From SIG603 sp964370115 (lineage in GTDB: Bacteria; Bacillota; Clostridia; Oscillospirales; Acutalibacteraceae), in the NCBI GenBank assembly GCA_964370115.1, contig CAYJIA010000031.1, positions 1 to 24,483 on the forward strand: 24,483 nucleotides of DNA, given 5' to 3'. The notes below the pieces were generated by a model. It did no database searches. It was not told the origin of the DNA and saw only the letters and a program-made list of their open reading frames with translations. Shown here piece after piece: positions 7,410 to 14,333 of the stretch. A program made the position numbers and the translations under genes. How positions within the stretch are numbered: the first letter of the stretch is position 1; every line of letters starts with the position of its first letter.

Positions 7410-7820
7410 TTAAACAATTTTATCTGCTATTGCCGCTGGGATATCTCCTTGTGCAGCAGAAACAGAAAGTGTGATGTTGATATTTTTTGTAGCATCCAGT
7501 GCTTCTAATTTACCGACAAAAGCCTCAAGTTTTGTCATGTCGTCACCGATAATTTTTAGAGTTGAATCTAAAAGAATGTCTGTGATGTCATAGTTTTCTG
7601 CACAAACACCGCTAATAAAGCCGTAAAGTGCGTCGGGACCCTCAATTTTATATGCCTCTGCATCTATAAGTCTTGCCTCATGTGCTAAATCAAGAGTAAG
7701 TTTTTGACCTTTCTCAATTACAACCACATTTCCTTTTGATGTCTCAAGTGCTGAGTTTGCAGCCGAAATCAAACTTTTTGTTTTACCTGAACCTTTTTTG
7801 CCGACAAGTAATTTAACCAT
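7410..7820 (-). CDS. Small P-loop protein of unknown function, conserved in Clostridia
   Basis: This 136-residue protein begins with a Walker A motif, GKKGSGKT, at residues 7-14. It continues with a beta strand (NVVVIEKG), a conserved YGFISG segment and ITDILLDSTLKI, where the Asp could be a Walker B-like residue. I recognise the overall pattern as a short, conserved hypothetical protein of Clostridia, with no known partner or activity. It is too short to be a complete AAA+ or GTPase enzyme and lacks an NKxD motif. The start is firm: AGGAGG precedes the ATG by eight bases. It lies 55 bases downstream of pgi, separated only by a weak 5-bp hairpin (7849-7863), so it is probably co-transcribed with pgi. 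Confidence 0.8.
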   Translation of the reverse strand: MVKLLVGKKGSGKTKSLISAANSALETSKGNVVVIEKGQKLTLDLAHEARLIDAEAYKIEGPDALYGFISGVCAENYDITDILLDSTLKIIGDDMTKLEAFVGKLEALDATKNINITLSVSAAQGDIPAAIADKIV

Positions 7821-7875
7821 AATGTTGTCCTCCTGTATATTTTAATTTCCGTGTAAGCCACGGTAACTTACTAAA

Positions 7876-9216
7876 TTAATTTGAAATCCTTGCTTCTAGA
7901 GCAACTTTTTCATCTTCATATCCTGGTTTACCTAAAAGAGCAAACATGTTTTTCTTGTAGCTTTCAACTCCAGGTTGATCAAATGGGTTAACTCCTAGCA
8001 TATATCCTGAAATAGCACAAGCTTTTTCAAAGAAATATACAAGCTGTCCATAAGTCTCTTCCGAGAAGTCTTTCGCCTTGATAACTATATTTGGAACTCC
8101 GCCGTCATTATGTGCCAAAACTGTGCCCTCAAAGGCTTTTTGGTTAACAAACGCCATAGTCTTGCCCTCAAGGAAGTTTAGTCCGTCAACGTCAGTTGGG
8201 TCGTTACCTATAACGATTTCGTGTTTTGGTGTCTCAAAAAGCACAACTGTTTCAAACAAGAAACGTCTGCCATCTTGAATGTATTGACCCATAGAGTGTA
8301 AATCTGTTGAGAATACAACTGATGCTGGGAATAAACCTTTTTGGTCTTTACCCTCGCTCTCGCCATACAGTTGTTTCCACCACTCATTCATCATGGTGTA
8401 ACATGGCTCATAACTTACCATAAGCTCTGTTGTTTTGCCTTTGTTGTAAAGGATATTTCTAATAGCCGCATATTTATAGCAATCGTTTTCACTAATGCAT
8501 GGGCTGTTATAGATTTCTTGTCCTTTTTTAGCTCCTGCCATAATCTTGTCGATATCGGCACCGCTTACTGCTATTGGTAAAAGACCAACCGCTGTTAAAA
8601 CTGAGAAACGTCCGCCTACATCGTCGGGCACTACAAATGTCTCATAGCCTTCTTTGTCTGCAAGCCCTTTTAGTGTGCCTTTTGCCTTATCTGTTGTACA
8701 GTAAATTCTATTTTTAGCTTCTTCTTTTCCGTATTTTTTCTCTAGGATTTCACGGAAAACTCTAAAAGCTACAGCAGGTTCTGTTGTTGTGCCAGACTTT
8801 GATATCATATTAATAGAAATATCTCTGCCCTCGCATAAAGCAACAAGTTCTGCAAGTGCAGATGAGCTTATGCTGTTTCCTGTGTAGTAAATATCAGGTG
8901 TGTCTTTTTTCATTGCATTATAGTTTTCTGATTTTAGAAAATCTATAGCTGCTCTAGCGCCTAGATAAGAACCGCCTATACCTATTACTATAAATACTTC
9001 TGAATTTTTCTTAATTCTTTCGGCTGCAGCCTTGATTCTTGCAAATTCTTCCTTATCATAATCTGTAGGAAGTGTTGTCCAACCCAAAAAGTCATTTCCT
9101 GGGCCTTTTTTCGACTCTAATAACTCGTGAGCATTTCTCACTTGAGTTGCGATAGATGTGTACTCATCATCTCTTACAAAGCCTTTTAAATAGCTACATT
9201 CTAATTTTAGTGACAT
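7876..9216 (-). CDS. pgi: Glucose-6-phosphate isomerase
   Basis: This cytoplasmic glycolytic enzyme interconverts glucose-6-phosphate and fructose-6-phosphate. The 446-residue length matches the short Firmicutes type (about 450) rather than the long type of about 550. Sugar-phosphate binding motifs are GIGGSYLGAR (79-88) and SKSGTTTE (139-146). The active-site segment GESEGKD starts at 285, with Glu288 the likely base, and is followed by GLFPASVVFSTDLHSMGQ. The C-terminus NPFDQPGVESYKKNMFALLG is conserved. AAAGGAT lies upstream of the ATG. It has its own promoter and is probably followed in the same transcript by the P-loop gene. Confidence 0.97.
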   Translation of the reverse strand: MSLKLECSYLKGFVRDDEYTSIATQVRNAHELLESKKGPGNDFLGWTTLPTDYDKEEFARIKAAAERIKKNSEVFIVIGIGGSYLGARAAIDFLKSENYNAMKKDTPDIYYTGNSISSSALAELVALCEGRDISINMISKSGTTTEPAVAFRVFREILEKKYGKEEAKNRIYCTTDKAKGTLKGLADKEGYETFVVPDDVGGRFSVLTAVGLLPIAVSGADIDKIMAGAKKGQEIYNSPCISENDCYKYAAIRNILYNKGKTTELMVSYEPCYTMMNEWWKQLYGESEGKDQKGLFPASVVFSTDLHSMGQYIQDGRRFLFETVVLFETPKHEIVIGNDPTDVDGLNFLEGKTMAFVNQKAFEGTVLAHNDGGVPNIVIKAKDFSEETYGQLVYFFEKACAISGYMLGVNPFDQPGVESYKKNMFALLGKPGYEDEKVALEARISN

Positions 9217-9280
9217 AATTTACCATCCTTTTGTAAAACATCTGTTAAGTAATATATACTTTCAGTTTCTTTATATTCCT

Positions 9281-9309
9281 ATTTTACAATATATTTGAGA
9301 ATTTTGCAA
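9281..9309 (-). promoter_or_regulatory. pgi promoter
   Basis: On the minus strand there is TTGCAA (9304-9309), a 17-bp spacer and TAAAAT (9281-9286), about 65 bases before the pgi start codon. Confidence 0.7.
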
Positions 9310-9384
9310 GTGAAATTAAAGAATTTACTTTTAGTTAATATGTATATTGACTAAAAATGTATAGCACAATAAAAATCAATATTA

Positions 9385-9542
9385 TAGGGCAAGAGCTTTG
9401 CTTTTGCGAAAACCTCACTGGCGACTAATGGTCGCCCCTACACCACAATTTAGGTTTTCATTGTAGGGGCGGTCATCGGCCGCCAGAAATTCACGACAAT
9501 TTTAAAATTGACACGGTAGGGGTGTCGTTTCGTCGCCCGAGG
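9385..9542. repeat. Mosaic hairpin repeat, copy A
   Basis: This is a string of palindromic units, most opening with TAGGG or GTAGGGG: a CAAGAGC/GCTTTTG unit at about 9385-9407, GGCGAC/GTCGCC at 9420-9436, GGCGGTC/GGCCGCC at 9468-9484, and a GGTGTCG...CGCC unit at about 9518-9537. The core at 9402-9499 matches 10170-10268 with two substitutions and one inserted T. With the pgi promoter it accounts for the 354-base gap between pgi and the XRE gene. No open reading frame is convincing here. Confidence 0.85.
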
Positions 9543-9570
9543 ATTTTCTACAAATTTAAGTAGTAAGCGC

Positions 9571-9819
9571 CTAATCATTCACATCTATCTCTTTCCCTAA
9601 ATATAATTGCCTCTTTCTGGGCAATAAAATTTCATCGGTGGTAACCCCATAGGCCTGTGCTAGTATAATCACCGACCTGATACTGGGTAAAGTTTTTCCA
9701 GTTTCATAGTAAGTGTATGCAGAGCGTGTTAAATTTAGCAGTTGTGCAACTTGGTCTTGCGTCATACCACTCGCTTTTCTCAACCTTTTTAGTCTTCTGC
9801 ATAAATTTTTATCAATCAT
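9571..9819 (-). CDS. Small XRE-family HTH regulator (leftward member of divergent pair)
   Basis: This 82-residue protein is almost entirely a Cro/CI-type helix-turn-helix DNA-binding domain (LKRLRKASGMTQDQVAQLLNLTRSAYTYYETGKTLPSIRSVIILAQAYGVTTDEIL), with a short basic tail. I start at the ATG at 9819, preceded by GAGGTG; an in-frame GTG nine bases earlier lies inside that ribosome binding site. There is no sensor or peptidase domain, so it is probably a simple dimeric repressor. Its promoter spacer contains a perfect palindrome, which suggests it is controlled by itself or by its divergent neighbour. It sits with that neighbour between two direct copies of a hairpin repeat. The target genes are unknown. 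Confidence 0.85.
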   Translation of the reverse strand: MIDKNLCRRLKRLRKASGMTQDQVAQLLNLTRSAYTYYETGKTLPSIRSVIILAQAYGVTTDEILLPRKRQLYLGKEIDVND

Positions 9820-9837
9820 CTTTTTCACCTCAAGTAT

Positions 9838-9866
9838 ATTATAGGACTATCTGTCCTATAATGCAA
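9838..9866 (-). promoter_or_regulatory. Divergent XRE promoter with perfect palindromic operator
   Basis: On the minus strand there is TTGCAT (plus 9861-9866), 17 bp, then TATAAT (9838-9843). A perfect inverted repeat, ATTATAGGAC (9838-9847) and GTCCTATAAT (9853-9862) with a 5-bp centre, fills the spacer and the -10 box. Single half-site-like sequences, GTCCTTTTAT at 9878 and GTCTAGG at 9894, lie toward the rightward gene. The plus-strand promoter for that gene is not clear; a TATAAT at 9887-9892 lacks a good -35. Confidence 0.75.
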
Positions 9867-9910
9867 TAGTACATATTGTCCTTTTATATAATTGTCTAGG
9901 GTGATTAAAT

Positions 9911-10138
9911 ATGAACTTAAAAATACGTGATTTAAGAGAAGATAAAGACTTAAACCAAAAAGATATCGCAAAATATTTGATGTGCGACCAATCTTTATAC
10001 TCAAAATATGAACGAGGCGAGAGATTTATTCCTGCTGAACTTTTAGAGAAACTTGCAGTTTTTTACAACACCAGCGTTGATTATCTTATGGGGTTAACCG
10101 ACGAAAAAACACCATATCCACGAAAAAAGAAAAAATAA
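9911..10138 (+). CDS. Small XRE-family HTH regulator (rightward member of divergent pair)
   Basis: This 75-residue Cro/CI-type helix-turn-helix protein begins MNLKIRDLREDKDLNQKDIAKYL. It contains the recognition region QSLYSKYERGERFIPAELLEKLAVFYNTSVDYLMGLTD and ends in a strongly basic tail (PRKKKK). This architecture is common among phage-type and stand-alone repressors in Clostridia. The ATG is preceded by AGGGTGAT at a suitable distance. It diverges from the other XRE gene across about 90 bases that hold a palindromic operator, so the pair could form a mutual or self-repressing switch. It resembles its neighbour only at the level of the shared domain, so they are not a recent duplication. 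Confidence 0.85.
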   Translation: MNLKIRDLREDKDLNQKDIAKYLMCDQSLYSKYERGERFIPAELLEKLAVFYNTSVDYLMGLTDEKTPYPRKKKK

Positions 10139-10142
10139 GCAG

Positions 10143-10308
10143 CAGGGGTGTCGTTTCGGCACCCTTTGGTTTTGCGAAAAGCTCACTGGCGACTAATGGT
10201 CGCCCCTACACCACAATTTAGGTTTTTCGTTGTAGGGGCGGTCATCGGCCGCCAGAAATTCACGACAACTTTAATTTAACACCGTAGGGCAAGGGCTCTG
10301 CTCTTGCC
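10143..10308. repeat. Mosaic hairpin repeat, copy B
   Basis: This is the second copy of the 9402-9499 core (here 10170-10268), in the same orientation. Its flanking units are swapped relative to copy A: the GGTGTCG...GGCACC unit (10146-10164) is on the left and the GGCAAG/CTTGCC unit (10288-10308) on the right. Downstream to 10357 there is only a TTTTCACC...CTTCACTA tail shared with positions 138 and 19508. No gene is visible on the plus strand after the XRE gene. Confidence 0.85.
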
Positions 10309-10357
10309 TTGGGCTTTGTGGAAACCTTGCGCAGAATTTTCACCGCAACTCTTCACT

Positions 10358-10384
10358 AAAAAAGGAGAGCCCGAAAGCTCTCCC
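10358..10384 (-). terminator. Intrinsic terminator of the feo operon
   Basis: On the minus strand GGAGAGC/GCTCTCC (plus 10377-10383 and 10364-10370) forms a GC-rich 7-bp stem with a 6-base loop, followed directly by TTTTTT. It lies just after the FeoB-associated gene. Confidence 0.9.
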
Positions 10385-10392
10385 TTAAAATT

Positions 10393-10560
10393 CTATTTCT
10401 TGCAACTGCAATTTGAATTTTTATTGCTTGCTGCCTTGGCGTGTGGGCAGCCTATGCATTTCACGCCTTTTTTCTTTTGCGCTACTATGTACCAAACGAC
10501 TAGCGCAATTATAATGAGCAGTACTAAAATGATTAAAATATTTACGACAATCGGTGGCAT
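10393..10560 (-). CDS. FeoB-associated Cys-rich membrane protein
   Basis: This 55-residue protein begins MPPIVVNILIILVLLIIIAL, a single membrane helix at about residues 4-27. It continues with a basic turn (AQKKKGVK) and a small Cys-rich tail, CIGCPHAKAA...CSCKK, with four cysteines. This is the pattern of the FeoB-associated Cys-rich membrane protein family, encoded after feoB in many Clostridia. The cytoplasmic cysteines probably bind iron or help FeoB; the exact role is not established. AAGGAG lies seven bases before the ATG. The gene is 23 bases after feoB and is followed by the operon terminator. A plus-strand open frame over the same bases is a shadow. Confidence 0.9.
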   Translation of the reverse strand: MPPIVVNILIILVLLIIIALVVWYIVAQKKKGVKCIGCPHAKAASNKNSNCSCKK

Positions 10561-10583
10561 AATAACACTCCTTTAATTAAAAA

Positions 10584-12623
10584 TTAAGCTAACTCTCTAA
10601 GTTTTGCTTTTTTACTTCCTTTTATCATAAGCCCTACGACTATTGCTATCATAGCGGCCACTGCGATAAGACCTGGAATAAATCCATGACCTACTGAACC
10701 TGTTGTAACTACTGTACCTATTTGATAGACAAGGTATGCCACTGTATAACCCATTCCGAATTGGAATCCAATTGCGCCCCACAACCATTTTTTGCTTTCC
10801 ATTTCGGCATTCATCGCACCAATTGCAGCAAAGCAAGGTGGTGTGTAAAGGTTGAACATTAGGTATGCTAGAGCAGCTACTGCTGTAAGCTCCATAGCGC
10901 CTGCAAATTGTGCTTGCTCTGCAACTAGTTCTAAATCTTCGTTAATAGCCGCTGCTGAACCAAATACAACAGCAAGTGTACCAACAACATTTTCTTTAGC
11001 TATAAAGCCTGTAATTGCACCCGCTGCAAGTTGCCATGTACCAAAACCTAGCGGAATTAGTAGTATAGCCACAGGAGAAGCTATGCTTGCTAGTATACTG
11101 TCGCCAGCAACTTCTGCAAGTGTAAAGTTCCAAGTGTAAAGCTCCATAATTTGAACCGCAAGGTTGCAAAGCAAGATGATAGTAGCAGCTTTTACGATGA
11201 AAGCTTTTGCTCTTGAGAACATTGAACCTAGAGCTTTTAAAACGCTTGGCACTTTGTACTCTGGAAGTTCTATAATAAAGAATGATTTCGCATTTTTTTC
11301 GCCTGTAATTCTTACAACGATAAATGCACCGATTATAATTAACGCGATACCTACAAAATACATAAGAGTCGATACCCATGAATCATTTGCAAAGAATAGT
11401 CCAGCAAAAAGGGCTATAACAGGGATTTTCGCTCCACAAGGAATAAACGGAGTAAGAAGAGCTGTTGATCTTCTTTGTCTTTCGTTTTTAATTGTTCTAG
11501 TCGCCATAACACCAGGAATAGCACAAGCTGTACCTATAACCATAGGTATGATTGAACGACCTGAAAGTCCTACAAGCTTGAAGAATCTATCCATAACAAC
11601 AGCAACCCTTGCCATATATCCGCAGTCTTCTAATAGTGCTAGTAAGAAGAACATTACCATGATTAGTGGTAGGAAACCAACAACGGCGCCAACACCACCT
11701 ATAACACCATTTACGATTATAGTGACTAAAACATCAGATGCACCAGCCCCTACAAGCAGTCCTTCTACCCATGCACCAAAAGTTTCTATCCATACTACAA
11801 GACCTTGTAGTATAAATGGAACTTCTTCCATGTCGGCAAACATTGGGAAAACTGTAATTCCCTCTGCGAAAAATGGTCCTATGTAAGTTTGTGATATCTC
11901 AAATACCAACCACATAACAGCGGCAAATATTGGAATACCTAACCATTTATTTGCAAGAATTTTATCAACTTTATCTTGTTTTGTGCGTTTTGAAGCCAGT
12001 TGTTTTCTGTCTTCTACTTGGCTTACAACAGTGTCTACAAAAGCAAATCTCTTTTTGTCAAGCTCTTCAACTTGTCCTTTGTCATGCATGTCTACACTAG
12101 CATGTTCAAATACAGATTTTTGCTCTGTAGCTTTTGCACTTACCGCAGTTTCCATAAGCTCTTTAAGGCCTTTTCCAGAAGAAGCTGTAATGCTCACTAC
12201 TTTACAACCAAGTTTTTCTTCAAGTGCCGCATTATTAATTTTTGTGTCTTTTTTCTCGTTTATATCACTTTTATTAAGAGCGATTACAACAGGAATTCCA
12301 AGTTCTAAAAGTTGAGTTGTAAAAAACAAGTTTCTGCTTAAGTTAGTAGCATCAACTATGTTTATGATAACATCTGGATTTTCGTTTTTAACGAAATCAC
12401 TTGTTACGTTTTCCTCCGATGTAAACGCTGACATCGAGTATGCACCAGGTAAGTCGACTATTATAATCTCCTCGCCACCGTCAATAATACTCTTTTTCAG
12501 CATGGCCTCCGCTTTTGAGACCGTAACGCCTGTCCAGTTACCAACACGTTCTTTACTGCCTGTTAGAGCATTAAAAAGTGTGGTTTTACCGCTGTTGGGA
12601 TTTCCCGCCAATGCGATTTTCAT
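10584..12623 (-). CDS. feoB: FeoB, ferrous iron transporter
   Basis: FeoB is the membrane protein that takes up Fe2+. The 679 residues comprise a cytoplasmic G domain (GNPNSGKT at 7-14, DLPGAYSMS, NKSD at about 117-120) and a helical regulatory and linker region to about residue 225. The membrane domain starts near KWLGIPIFAAVMWLVF and includes the two Gate-like repeats (GFLPLIMVMFFLLALLEDCGYMARVA and CGAKIPVIALFAG). It ends in a short cytoplasmic tail (KGSKKAKLRELA). It is shorter than the E. coli protein (773) but normal for Clostridia. AGGAGG precedes the ATG. feoA is 24 bases upstream and the small Cys-rich partner follows. Regulation is probably by the DtxR-like box before feoA. Confidence 0.97.
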   Translation of the reverse strand: MKIALAGNPNSGKTTLFNALTGSKERVGNWTGVTVSKAEAMLKKSIIDGGEEIIIVDLPGAYSMSAFTSEENVTSDFVKNENPDVIINIVDATNLSRNLFFTTQLLELGIPVVIALNKSDINEKKDTKINNAALEEKLGCKVVSITASSGKGLKELMETAVSAKATEQKSVFEHASVDMHDKGQVEELDKKRFAFVDTVVSQVEDRKQLASKRTKQDKVDKILANKWLGIPIFAAVMWLVFEISQTYIGPFFAEGITVFPMFADMEEVPFILQGLVVWIETFGAWVEGLLVGAGASDVLVTIIVNGVIGGVGAVVGFLPLIMVMFFLLALLEDCGYMARVAVVMDRFFKLVGLSGRSIIPMVIGTACAIPGVMATRTIKNERQRRSTALLTPFIPCGAKIPVIALFAGLFFANDSWVSTLMYFVGIALIIIGAFIVVRITGEKNAKSFFIIELPEYKVPSVLKALGSMFSRAKAFIVKAATIILLCNLAVQIMELYTWNFTLAEVAGDSILASIASPVAILLIPLGFGTWQLAAGAITGFIAKENVVGTLAVVFGSAAAINEDLELVAEQAQFAGAMELTAVAALAYLMFNLYTPPCFAAIGAMNAEMESKKWLWGAIGFQFGMGYTVAYLVYQIGTVVTTGSVGHGFIPGLIAVAAMIAIVVGLMIKGSKKAKLRELA

Positions 12624-12647
12624 TCTCCTATTCCTCCTAGGTTAAAT

Positions 12648-12860
12648 TTATATTTCGATAACACTCGCAAGCTCTTTGTCTATGTTATATCGACTACCTT
12701 TAATAACCACTGTATAGTTACCCGACATTCTCGATAACACAGTAAGTTTTTGCCCCTCAAAACAACCAAGAGTAAATAAAAAAGCCTTCATCTCTTCGTC
12801 TTTTGTATTAATGTCTTTAATTTCGTATTCTTTTTCTAATACCGCTTTTGATACATTCAT
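12648..12860 (-). CDS. feoA: FeoA, cytoplasmic SH3-like partner of FeoB
   Basis: This 70-residue FeoA-domain protein is a small beta-barrel (SH3-like) thought to bind FeoB and modulate ferrous iron uptake. The characteristic C-terminal stretch is VVIKGSRYNIDKELASVIEI, compared with the family pattern of a Gly-rich strand followed by hydrophobic-x-hydrophobic residues at the end. The central LFTLGCFEGQKLTVLSRM corresponds to the usual LxxLGxxxGxxVxVL. The ATG at 12860 has GGAG eight bases upstream. It is the first gene of the feo operon; the promoter and operator are at 12891-12951. Confidence 0.92.
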   Translation of the reverse strand: MNVSKAVLEKEYEIKDINTKDEEMKAFLFTLGCFEGQKLTVLSRMSGNYTVVIKGSRYNIDKELASVIEI

Positions 12861-12890
12861 TCTTCATTCTCCAAAATTCTTCAAAACAAT

Positions 12891-12951
12891 TTAGGTTAGT
12901 ACCTATTAACTAACTAGCTCATATAATACTATTTAAGTACAAGTTTGTCAA
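12891..12951 (-). promoter_or_regulatory. feoAB promoter with DtxR/IdeR-like iron box
   Basis: On the minus strand there is TTGACA (plus 12946-12951), 17 bp, then TATTAT (12923-12928). Just downstream, at 12891-12913, is an imperfect palindrome whose left arm TTAGGTTAG equals one half of the published IdeR/DtxR consensus (TTAGGTTAGSCTAACCTAA). The other arm, TTAGTTAAT in reverse complement, is degenerate. A TTAACTA sequence is repeated at 12907 and near 12961. The placement over the start site suggests iron-dependent repression of feoAB. Confidence 0.75.
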
Positions 12952-13017
12952 GTAGTAATATTAACTAGTTTTTATATGTTTTTTCAGCTTTCTTAATTGT
13001 GTGTTTTAAGATAATTT

Positions 13018-13044
13018 AAAAAGCCCACCCGAAGGTGGACTTTT
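13018..13044 (-). terminator. Terminator of the ABC ATPase gene
   Basis: On the minus strand AGTCCACC-TTCG-GGTGGGCT (plus 13041 to 13022) forms an 8-bp stem with one G-U pair and a stable UUCG loop, followed by TTTTTAAA. The plus strand also ends in TTTT, so it may work in both directions. Confidence 0.88.
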
Positions 13045-13045
13045 C

Positions 13046-14164
13046 TTAGTTAAGTATCGCAAGCTCTGTCTCTTTGTCAAACAGATGAACTTTATCCATT
13101 TTGAAAGCAATTGGAGCTTTGTCACCAGGTTTTGCTTTAGATGTAGGGTCAACACGTGCAGTAATTGAATTTCCCTCACATGTTAGGTATAGATAAGTCT
13201 CAGCACCCATAAGTTCTGTGACTTCTACTTCTGCTGTCGATTTAGCATTTGCCCATTTAGCTATTATCTCGGGCTCGTCGTGTACGTCTTCTGGACGAAT
13301 ACCAAACACTACTTCTTTGCCGACATAGTCGTCTAAGTTCAATTTAGAATTTTTAGCCTTATCTGAAGGAATTTCCACAGTTGTAGAACCAAAACTAAGT
13401 GTGTACTTATCGCCCGATTTATTTAGCGCCGCATCAATAAAGTTCATTTGAGGTGAACCCATAAATCCTGCAACGAATTCATTTACAGGGAAGTCGTATA
13501 GATTTTGAGGTGTATCAACTTGTTGGATAAATCCATCTTTCATAACAACTATTCTATCACCCATGGTCATAGCTTCTGTTTGGTCATGTGTAACATAGAT
13601 AAATGTTGTACCAAGTCTTTTGTGAAGTTTTGAAATCTCTGTTCTCATTTGTGCACGAAGTTTTGCATCAAGGTTTGATAGAGGTTCGTCAAGTAAGAAT
13701 ACTTTAGGGTCACGAACTATAGCGCGCCCTAGGGCAACACGTTGGCGTTGTCCGCCTGATAAAGCCTTGGGTTTTCTGTCTAAAAGGTGAGTGATATCAA
13801 GAATTCTTGCCGCTTCTTCCACCCTTTGCTTTATTGTGTCTTTCGGAGTTTTTCTAAGTTTTAGACCAAATGCCATGTTGTCAAACACTGTCATATGTGG
13901 GTATAACGCATAACTTTGGAAAACCATTGCAATGTCTCTGTCCTTTGGCAGAACATCATTTGATAAAGATTCACCTATAAAAAGCTCGCCTTTGCTTATC
14001 TCTTCAAGGCCTGCTATCATTCTTAAAGTAGTAGATTTGCCGCAACCTGATGGTCCTACCAGAATAATAAACTCTTTATCTTCGATATCCAAACAAAAAT
14101 CTGTTACTGCTGTTACGCCGCCGTCGTAAATTTTGTAGATATTCTTTAATTGAACATTTGCCAT
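13046..14164 (-). CDS. Sugar ABC transporter ATP-binding protein (MsmX/UgpC type)
   Basis: This 372-residue nucleotide-binding subunit belongs to the carbohydrate-uptake-1 ABC family. It has Walker A GPSGCGKST (37-45), Q-loop Gln83 (VFQSYALYPH), signature LSGGQRQR (135-142), Walker B VFLLDEP (155-161), and an H-loop in VTHDQTEAM. A C-terminal TOBE/MalK-like domain follows from about residue 240. Full-length family members are about 365-370 residues. No permease or binding protein is encoded nearby, and the gene is monocistronic. It is therefore likely a shared ATPase energising several sugar importers, as MsmX does in Bacillus; the substrates cannot be read from the sequence. AGGAGG precedes the ATG, and a TG-extended -10 box lies about 50 bases upstream. 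Confidence 0.93.
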   Translation of the reverse strand: MANVQLKNIYKIYDGGVTAVTDFCLDIEDKEFIILVGPSGCGKSTTLRMIAGLEEISKGELFIGESLSNDVLPKDRDIAMVFQSYALYPHMTVFDNMAFGLKLRKTPKDTIKQRVEEAARILDITHLLDRKPKALSGGQRQRVALGRAIVRDPKVFLLDEPLSNLDAKLRAQMRTEISKLHKRLGTTFIYVTHDQTEAMTMGDRIVVMKDGFIQQVDTPQNLYDFPVNEFVAGFMGSPQMNFIDAALNKSGDKYTLSFGSTTVEIPSDKAKNSKLNLDDYVGKEVVFGIRPEDVHDEPEIIAKWANAKSTAEVEVTELMGAETYLYLTCEGNSITARVDPTSKAKPGDKAPIAFKMDKVHLFDKETELAILN

Positions 14165-14211
14165 TTTAATTTCCTCCTTTTGGGATTTTACCCGATTAAT
14201 TTATTGAATTA

Positions 14212-14220
14212 AGTATAACA
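14212..14220 (-). promoter_or_regulatory. Candidate extended -10 promoter of the ABC ATPase gene
   Basis: On the minus strand TGTTATACT is an extended -10 box. No good -35 lies 16-18 bp upstream, which is acceptable for extended -10 promoters. The remaining bases up to 14333 are AT-rich with no other clear element. Confidence 0.5.
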
Positions 14221-14333
14221 GATAAAAAAATTAGTAACTATACCCTTTTTATACAAAGATTATTTTTAATTTTCATCAAAATACACACAAATAAAAAATC
14301 ATCCCGCAAATTTATGCACTATCACATATTGAC

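Noticed and set aside
9571..10138. Toxin-antitoxin module
   Set aside because: Both proteins are DNA-binding XRE domains and neither resembles a toxin; a regulator pair is the simpler reading.
9385..10308. CRISPR array or insertion sequence
   Set aside because: There is no regular repeat-spacer spacing and no transposase gene; there are only two large copies of a hairpin mosaic.
10304..10576. 90-codon plus-strand open frame
   Set aside because: It is antisense to the FeoB-associated small gene and its terminator; the minus-strand gene has a ribosome binding site and family match.
11164..11886. 240-codon plus-strand open frame inside feoB
   Set aside because: It is a shadow of the well-conserved feoB frame with no start signals.
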